From JAMQKA01 sp034521835 (lineage in GTDB: Bacteria > Bacteroidota > Rhodothermia > Balneolales > Balneolaceae), in the NCBI GenBank assembly GCA_034521835.1, contig JAXHMA010000006.1, positions 1,612,001 through 1,676,000 on the forward strand: a stretch of 64,000 nucleotides of DNA, written 5' to 3'. The notes beneath the pieces were generated by a model. That model did not search any database, was not told the DNA's origin, and saw nothing but the letters and a program-made list of their open reading frames with translations. The translations under genes were made by a program, and so were the position numbers. This document shows, in pieces, positions 57,610-64,000 of the stretch; within the stretch, counting starts at the first letter, position 1; every line of letters begins with the position of its first letter.

Positions 57610-58102
57610 ATGAGCGAACATAAACCAAAAGTCGGCGTCATCATGGGTAGTGACAGCGACTGGCCCACGATGCGCGAAGCCTGCGATATTCTTCGATACG
57701 TTTGGTATTGAATATGAAAAAAAAGTCGTCTCTGCTCACCGCACGCCTGAAATGATGGCTGAGTATGGTAAAACCGCTCGCAATCGTGGCCTCGAGGTGA
57801 TAATTGCTGGAGCAGGGGGCGCGGCTCACTTGCCAGGCATGACGGCTGCTTACACCACGCTGCCGGTAATCGGGGTTCCGGTAAAAACAAGCACACTCAG
57901 CGGGCTAGACAGTCTCTATTCCATTGTGCAGATGCCCAACGGCGTACCCGTGGCGACGGTTGCCATCGGGAAGGCGGCCAATGCGGGACTGCTGGCTGCG
58001 CGTATTCTAAGCACCCACAACAAAGATTTAGCTAACCACCTGAAGGAGTACCACGAGCAAATGGCGGATGAATCTCGCAAGAAAACGGAAAATCTCACCT
58101 AA
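57610..58102 (+). CDS. purE: N5-CAIR mutase PurE (one frameshift)
   Basis: About 163 residues. The active-site blocks are VIMGSDSDWPTM and VVSAHRTPEMM, with GAGGAAHLPGMTAA and MPNGVPVATVAIG after them. One extra C near 57,693 stops the first frame; removal joins ACDIL to DTFGIEYEKKV. It rearranges N5-CAIR to CAIR. With purK it forms the plus-strand purine unit. Confidence 0.95.
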
Positions 58103-58133
58103 TATCGTACCCTTTCTTTTTAAATAAGCTGCC

Positions 58134-58870
58134 ATGAAAAGCCGTTTTTCCAAACAATCAGACCTGTATGTTCGATATCGTCCCGATTACCCGGAAAGAT
58201 GTACCAGTTCATTTTTTCTCACCTGAATGCGAAAAACGTTGCGTGGGATTGCGGCACAGGTCCAGGACAGGTAGCCTCTGTGCTGGCCGAACATTTTGAT
58301 GAGATTTATGCAAGCGACATCAGCCAGGAGCAGATGGATCACGCGCCGAAGAAATCCAACATCACTTATTATAAAGTACCTGCCGAGGACACTGAATTTT
58401 CTTCCAACATATTTGATCTCATAACAGTTGCTCAGGCAATTCACTGGTTTGATTTTGAACAGTTTTACACGGAAGTGAATCGAACGGGCAGACCGGGAGC
58501 GTTGCTGGCTGTAATTGGGTATGGCATGGTACAGGTTCTACCCAAAATCGACAAAAAACTGCACCAGTTTTACAACGACATGTTCAACCGGTATTTCAAT
58601 AAGAACCGTAAATTTCTGGATGAAAAATACCAAACCATCCCCTTTCCTTTTGAGGAGATCTCCACACCGCAATTTGAACGAACTATCGAATGGGAAAGAG
58701 AGCACTTGGAGGGTTTTCTAAACTCATGGTCCCCAGTTCAAAAATTCAAAGACGACCACGGGCAGAATCCCGTAGATACAGTGATCCAGGAGATAGATCC
58801 GCTCTGGGGAGAGGATGAAAAGCTTTCCGTTACGTTTCCCATCTTTTTACGATTGGGAAAATTGTCATAA
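58134..58870 (+). CDS. Class I SAM-dependent methyltransferase (one frameshift)
   Basis: About 246 residues. ATG 58,134 gives SRFSKQSDLYVRYRPDYPER. After a missing base near 58,200 the frame continues LYQFIFSHLNAKNVAWDCGTGPGQVASVLAEHF, where DCGTGPGQ is SAM-binding motif I. AQAIHWFDFEQFYTEVNR is typical of the Methyltransf_11 type with YRPxYP openings. The substrate is unknown. It begins 31 bases after purE and may be cotranscribed with it. Confidence 0.87.
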
Positions 58871-59755
58871 AGTCACCAGCTCTCTATTCGTTTCATCATA
58901 TGTAGGGATTCAAACTACTATTCTCGGGGTTATTGAGCTGAACACATCCTTATCATATGATTCTAGCCCGTATTTCTCACAAATATTTAGGCTAAAATCC
59001 TGTAACCTTATGGCATTTATAAACTTATATGAGTTAAACGACGATAAATGAATCGCTCCTACAGGATACGCTCAAATCGCTGCGAAATCCGGGCTAGAAC
59101 TCTATGTTATAATCAGCAGCCGTTCTTTAAATGTTTGTGATACTTTTGAACATGATGCCCATCTATCCAATATCGGCCGTACAAAAATGGTTACCTGGGA
59201 TATCAGGAATAATTGGCTTTTTTTCGATATCGATTGGCAAAAAATGTACTGTAATCAGATAGTCTTTGGTAATAAACTGCTAAAATGAATTTGCTTGCTT
59301 ACAACAACAGTGAGGAGGTGGCTATCAACATGATTTATTATCAGCGTCGACTACATACAAAGACGGGTTTGCAAATATAGGGGTTGGATAAAAAGAACGG
59401 AGCCTTACTGGAGAAGAACGTGGGGATATTAAGAAAAGAAAATGAACAGTATAGAAGGCTCAAAAAGCAGATCTGGTATTTTCGATAAAGGTTAAGATCA
59501 GAGTAAAAAAATCCCAACTCGAAAACCATAATAAACTACCGCTTGTTAAAATGGATAAGGCTGGAAATGCAAGGGAAATAGACATGTAGAAAACCCGAGC
59601 TCAATTATGTATTATATATAGGGAAAAGAAATTGTGGGATTTCTACAATGTATGATCAGGATTGTAAAAAACAATGCCCCAATTTAATATGATGAATTTG
59701 GTTTAAGCTAGAACATCTCCACCTGAAGGATGTAATTTTATAAAAAGTATTAAAT
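58871..59755. other. Gene-poor stretch with a decayed reading frame
   Basis: No intact gene in about 885 bases. A plus frame near 59,390-59,487 reads ALLEKNVGILRKENEQYRRL, a leucine-zipper-like helix that may be the remnant of a broken gene, possibly a transposase. An inverted-repeat element is listed separately. The rest is AT-rich. Confidence 0.4.
58961..59099. repeat. Small inverted-repeat element (about 139 bp)
   Basis: The outer ends are TTCTAGCCCGTATTTCTCAC (58,961-58,980) and the near reverse complement CTGCGAAATCCGGGCTAGAA (59,080-59,099), 17 of 20 matching. An inner pair, AATCCTGTA and TACAGGAT, continues the pairing. There is no coding capacity. The size and ends suggest a miniature transposable element or a decayed IS end pair. 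Confidence 0.55.
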
Positions 59756-60739
59756 ATGAAGCACATTCAGGCTTTTTTAATTCTGTTTCTTGTGCTGGTT
59801 GTAGCCGGTATCGCCCTTATTCAGTCTAATACAACCTCACCTGATTTTATCTCCTATGGTGCCTGTGATCAACCCTTGACCTACCGAATTGAGCATATCG
59901 ATAAACGCTACAACATCGACAAGGCTAAGGTTATAGAAGCGATGAGAAAAGTTAACAGCGCTTGGTCTGATGCGGTAGGAAAAAACTTGTTAGTGTATCG
60001 TAAAACCGGGAAGGTCGGAATTCACCTGATTTACAGCGAAGAGCAACATGAAATTGACAGTGAACGCCAACTTCTTAAGCGCATTGAAAATGAGAAGCAG
60101 CGGTATGAAGAGATGAAAAAGAGCTACCAAGAGCTCACTTCCACCTACAATTCGAAACTGGAGCAATACAAGAAAAATCTCTCAGAGTTCAATGAACTGC
60201 TAGAGAATTACAATGCAAAAGTTTCTAGTTGGAATGCCAAAGGTGGGGTTCCAAAAGAGAATCAACAGGATCTAAAAGTCGAAAAAATGCGGTTGGACCA
60301 ACTAAAAAACAACCTCGATCAACAGAGACAAAGTATTAATGAACTCGGTCAAAAAGTAAATCGCTTTTCGGAACGGCTGAATTCACAAGCAGAGCAACAA
60401 AATGCCTTGGTTTACCACTACAATAAGCGATTCAATAAAGAAAAAAAGTTTAATCAGGGTAATTATATAAATGCCGGCGGGCAGAAAAAAATCTACATTT
60501 ACCAGTTCGATGATTTTAATAACCTGAAGATGGTATTGGCTCATGAGGTAGGCCATGCCCTTGGGCTCGATCACGTCGATAATCCCTCTCAATAATGTAC
60601 TACTTAATGGACAAACAGAACAAGGAAAATCTGCAGCTCTCTCGAGAAGATGCCAAGCTATAAAACAGAGATGTGCCGGCTAGACAATGATTTATTAAGC
60701 ACCCTTCTTCAAGAATTTAAAAATTCTCAACCAGCCTGA
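59756..60739 (+). CDS. Matrixin-like secreted metalloprotease with coiled-coil insert (C-terminal frameshift)
   Basis: An N-terminal signal or anchor (AFLILFLVLVVAGIALI) precedes a matrixin-type first strand and helix (DQPLTYRIEHIDKRYNID, then AMRKVNSAWSDAVGK). A long charged coiled-coil of about 140 residues (90-230) interrupts the domain. The zinc site HEVGHALGLDHVDNPS then follows. The uninterrupted frame stops at 60,595. With one missing base restored it continues SIMYYLMDK, supplying the Met-turn, and probably on to 60,739 through a further shift. Predicted to cut proteins outside the cytoplasm; substrate unknown. Confidence 0.78.
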
Positions 60740-60779
60740 GACAAAGCCACTAATTTTCCCAGAGTCCGATTTTTAATAA

Positions 60780-61049
60780 TCAAGCCGAAAAAACACTTTT
60801 CTTCTTAGACCTGTTTGATTGTATCAGTCCTTTGACCAGATCCCTGTAAGATTCCACATGGTGCGACCCATCTTGAGTCTCTAACATAACCTTACCATTC
60901 AGGACTAGCTTGCAGGGCTTTTGGCGATATTCAAATTCGATAATGTCCAATTTTTCAGGAACATCCCTGTAAGGTCTGCTCACATTCCGCACAAAAGAAA
61001 TTTCATGGACTAACTGCTGCCGTAATGAAAGAAATAGCCGTTGTTTCAT
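60780..61049 (-). CDS. Small protein of unknown function
   Basis: An 89-residue basic protein beginning MKQRLFLSLRQQLVHEISFVRNVSR. No signal peptide, no membrane segment and no motif that I recognise. The central DIIEFEYRQKPCKLVLNGKVMLE looks like beta strands. It is convergent with the matrixin-like gene. A plausible small gene, not certain. Confidence 0.5.
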   Translation of the reverse strand: MKQRLFLSLRQQLVHEISFVRNVSRPYRDVPEKLDIIEFEYRQKPCKLVLNGKVMLETQDGSHHVESYRDLVKGLIQSNRSKKKSVFSA

Positions 61050-61749
61050 AACTGTATCCTCTTAGATTCTAATAACAAAATTTTACCTGTATATGACATT
61101 ACTTACTCTAAAACCGTCTGATTTTTCCTGAATTAACCCTTTAATTAGAAAAGAGGCCACTTTTTAAGGAGAATTTAACCTAGAATTGGTGTTTCTAATT
61201 CTATTTAACATTTCTGCAGTTGGCTTTACCAGATAATCTACAACATTTAACAACACCTAACTGGTTGAAATTTATCAATTTATTCTCCTGAAACTATATA
61301 ACAATTGGAAGATTTTGGGATCCTAACACCCGGGTGATTCCACATTATTTTATTCAATTCAATATTCTCTCTGTCAGATTTATTAGAAATCGTATTTGGG
61401 CTATCTACTGCCTAAAGAAATGCTTAGTATTGTATCACATTACAGACGGCATGATTCCTGACAAGTTACGCTATTGGGGATGATTAAATATTTAATATTA
61501 CTTAATAAATAGATTCAATATATTCTCAAATAGATGATACTTTTAATCATACCTAATTAAACATCTACATTAAAATAGTTGTATAAACATTTAATAATTA
61601 ATGACTTAGCCTCACTTTTTTCATCAAGGATATCTAATTGTTAAAAAATTATATTTTTGTAAATCATTTTTTAGGAAAAGATTTAGGCAAGCGCAGTACA
61701 CTATTACCCCAGATAAAGGATCAAAAATTAATCATATCATACAGACATT
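61050..61749. other. AT-rich gene-free stretch
   Basis: About 700 bases with no open frame of note on either strand. Strongly AT-rich toward the right end, where the promoter of the DUF5343 gene is expected. No tRNA, riboswitch or repeat array was recognised. Confidence 0.5.
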
Positions 61750-63141
61750 ATGGGACTTACTACCAAATTCCTAGTAGACTCTACGAACTATAAACAAATA
61801 CTTGAGACCATACGGACGGACCAATACATCCCTAAGCGTATTAACAAGGATTATTTTGAAGAATTAGGCTACACAAACCCTACTGATTTTCTAGTCCTTT
61901 CTCTACTGATGGATTTGCAGCTGTTGGATGAGGATGGATCACCTACCAAACTATTTGAAAAATTCCAAAACAAGGAGACATCAAAACAAGCTTTGGCTAG
62001 TGGAATTATCGTGGCCTATGAGGATTTGCTGGATACGAATTCCACTATATACAATGCTTCAAATGATGAAATCATTGAGCTTATAGAGGAAAAGACTGAG
62101 TCAGTTAAATCTGAAATCATCCTCAATTATATGGCCAATACGTTTAAGGCACTGGTCAATTATGCAGGTCAAGAAAACATCAAAAATGCCTGGGAAGAAC
62201 GAGAAGTTGAAAAGACAGCCGTTGAGACGGTTGCGGAAGAAGCTTCTAAAAGTTCTTCTAAAAATGGAACAGCCGACGACAATGATATTAAAGCAACAGA
62301 AACATTAGTGGCTGAAGCTACAGAGCGGCCCAAGAACGGCACAAAGAGTCATCATATTCAAGACGATATAACCGAAGACGAAACCCCAGAAGAGGACAAT
62401 AAAATGCAGGAAGAAAACGAAGAAATAGAAAAGAAAGAGCGAGATACAGAAGAAACGACCAGTAATTCCGGCAACAAAAAAGAGCGCAATACAGACAACA
62501 AGGAAGCCAACAATGACAACTCAGAGTACAAAGACCGGTATGTTGAAAATGGTATAGCCAAGGATGAAACTGATTCATCCGAAGAAGAAAACGCTACCCA
62601 GGAAAATCCACTTTTGTCATCCCTTGCCGACAAAATGAACCAGGATATTTCCAGAGTAGATAAAGCGTTCATTAAAAAAGCAACACTACTGCAGAAACTT
62701 GAACGACATGATGATGCGTTTTTTGCACTTGATGATGTGTATATAGGTATGCTGATTCAGACAATTCTGCCCTCTTTACACACGCCTCAATTGCCTTAGT
62801 AAACAAGATGGAAACGGCAGAAAAATTAGATTTAACAGATGAGCTACTGCCGATTTATGGTAATGTAGTAGACCGGCTACAACATTCTGATAGTAAGGAG
62901 TTTCTCCAGCCGGTGGATCATGCTTTTATACAGAGAGCAGAAATTTTATTGGAAGAAAACCATGATCAGGAGGCAGCTAGATGCCCTTACAGCAGCAATT
63001 CAACGCTTTAATAAATCAGGACGAAATCTTAAGAGCCTTGAAAATTTTATGTTCGAAAAGGCAGAACTCCTCGAAGAATTAGGAAGAGAGGAAGAAGCCT
63101 TGTTGGCTTACGATAAGTTTTTGAACAGGTTCGATAAGTAA
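61750..63141 (+). CDS. DUF5343 protein with long acidic linker and TPR-like C-terminus (frameshifts)
   Basis: Residues 1-140 match DUF5343: PKRINKDYFEELGYTNPTDFLVLSLL, DLQLLDEDGSPTKLFEKF, and ALASGIIVAYEDLL. Residues about 150-300 are a low-complexity acidic linker very rich in Glu, Asp, Asn, Lys and Thr. After indels near 62,720-62,830 and 62,970 the rest reads as TPR-like helices (LERHDDAFFALDD, FMFEKAELLEELGREEEALLAYDKFL). The total is about 460 residues. Function unknown; the layout suggests an adaptor or scaffold. Confidence 0.7.
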
Positions 63142-63268
63142 GTAAAAGATATCCAGATATCCGCTTTTCGTGGAATAAACAATTCTGTGTAATGTTAGTC
63201 TTATAAGAATTGCTGGATATTGCGGTAAACTATTATCGAGTTTGTAAATTAATCCCATACAAATTTTA

Positions 63269-63307
63269 AGAGGAAGAACTGTTACACAGCTCTTCCTCTT
63301 TTTTATA
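63269..63307 (+). terminator. Rho-independent terminator
   Basis: AGAGGAAGA pairs perfectly with TCTTCCTCT around a loop of about 12 bases (ACTGTTACACAGC), followed by a T run. It ends the DUF5343 transcript and separates it from the convergent peptidase gene. Confidence 0.85.
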
Positions 63308-63324
63308 GATTAATCAATTACCGC

Positions 63325-64000
63325 CTACCTGTACCGTTCAAACCAAGCGAGAATGTGATCTACTTTTGTAACCAGCTGGCTTGGTCTGTTAGAAATGAAA
63401 TGGGATGAACCCGGAATTTCGACATAGGCAGTCTCAATTTTTCGAAGCTTCAGGGCATGATACAACTGCTTGGCTTCGGAAGGTGGGGTCCGGAGATCTT
63501 CCATGCCAACCATCACGAGTGTGGGTGTTTCAACATTGCCCACCAGCGATATCGGCGAATAGTTCCAGTACTCCTGAAAATTCTCCCACGGCTGCCCCGG
63601 ATAGCGGTAGTAAGCATACCCATAATAATTGTCAGCGGTCAGTGTTTTGCTGATCCAGTTCATTACTGGCTTCACTACTGCCGCCGATTCAAATCGATCA
63701 TTTTTGCCGATAATCCATGCCGTCATAATCCCGCCCAGCGCTACCGCCGGTACACGTACAGGCTATCTTCCGTCGTCAGGCCGCGGATCGATGCCGTTTC
63801 ATCCACGCCATCCATCACGTCGTGGTAATCATCGCCGGGATCAGTCGTGGTAAAGCAGGTTACCAAACTCTTCTCCGTAGCCAGTGCTGCCGACGAGGTT
63901 TGGGATAAAAAGACCAACATGACCCTGGCTGCCGGCGTACAGCTGCATTTCAGGTGAAAATCGGTCTCCGTAATTGGATATCGGTCCGCCGTGATTCTCA
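63325..64000 (-). CDS. Prolyl-oligopeptidase-family (S9) peptidase, 3' part
   Basis: The C-terminal 225 or so residues of an S9 peptidase that continues past the right edge. Upstream frame pieces show HGGPISNYGDRFSPE and NLVGSTGYGEEFGN, the oxyanion and catalytic-domain signatures. The readable frame then has GGIMTAWIIGK after a break near 63,740. The catalytic Asp is likely in MEDLRTPPSEAKQLYHAL and the His in GSSHFISNRPSQ. The Ser-containing segment falls in the broken region. Likely secreted or periplasmic; the N-terminus is not visible. Confidence 0.82.

Noticed and set aside
61638..61659. Bacteroidota-type promoter (TTG then TATATTTTTG) before the DUF5343 gene
   Set aside because: The spacing between the two parts is too short for the -33/-7 consensus.

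Overview
The window looks like a chromosome segment from a Bacteroidota-related bacterium, most likely of the Balneolota/Rhodothermota type. Pointers are an F1Fo-ATPase operon without the beta and epsilon genes, DUF3467 and DUF4290-like proteins, a futalosine-independent menaquinone set, and a eukaryote-type (GSII) glutamine synthetase. No 16S rRNA gene is present, so this is inference. Many single-base indels interrupt genes that must be functional (atpG, atpH, atpB, prfA, gatB, purD, purE, the men genes). I read these as assembly or sequencing errors and annotate such genes as single loci with the break noted.

1-14,599 is a gene-cassette array of a sedentary chromosomal integron. Fifteen attC sites lie in one orientation, mostly with a small gene between each pair. 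In 12 of 14 complete cassettes the 7-base R' box before the cassette is the exact reverse complement of the R'' box that ends it. Cassette cargo includes a VapBC toxin-antitoxin pair, an Mrr-type restriction endonuclease, lipoproteins, small membrane proteins, unknown genes and three cassettes without a convincing gene. No integrase is in the window; cassette orientation places it to the left of base 1. One cassette (9,050-13,062) has been opened by a 3.9-kb insert carrying an AraC regulator and two Sde182/DUF1593 proteins, with IS-end remnants at both edges. An intact IS1182-family element (14,600-16,154) interrupts the last cassette and ends the array.

16.2-21 kb holds katG on the minus strand, REP-like palindromes, an IS3-family element with an in-phase slippery site, and tRNA-Ser(UGA). 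21.1-28.5 kb is a minus-strand run: DUF3467, M23 peptidase, bactofilin, atpZ, an atpI-like protein, atpB-E-F-H-A-G. Then come a PLP-dependent cystathionine beta-synthase-like enzyme, a DUF4290-like protein and a GNAT acetyltransferase.

31.0-43.7 kb carries menaquinone biosynthesis in two plus-strand blocks (menF-D-H-B and menA-C-E). They are separated by a DUF6883/DUF4926 pair, a lipoprotein, an M20 amidohydrolase and glnA. 44-47.1 kb has a sugar-acid catabolic set (dgoK, gntP, eda). 47.1-58.1 kb is housekeeping: purD, tpiA, a thioredoxin-fold lipoprotein, gatB, the putrescine pair aguB/aguA, prfA and purK-purE. 58.1-64 kb ends with a methyltransferase, a gene-poor stretch with an inverted-repeat element, a matrixin-like protease with a coiled-coil insert, a DUF5343 protein with a long acidic linker, and the 3' part of a prolyl-oligopeptidase-family peptidase.
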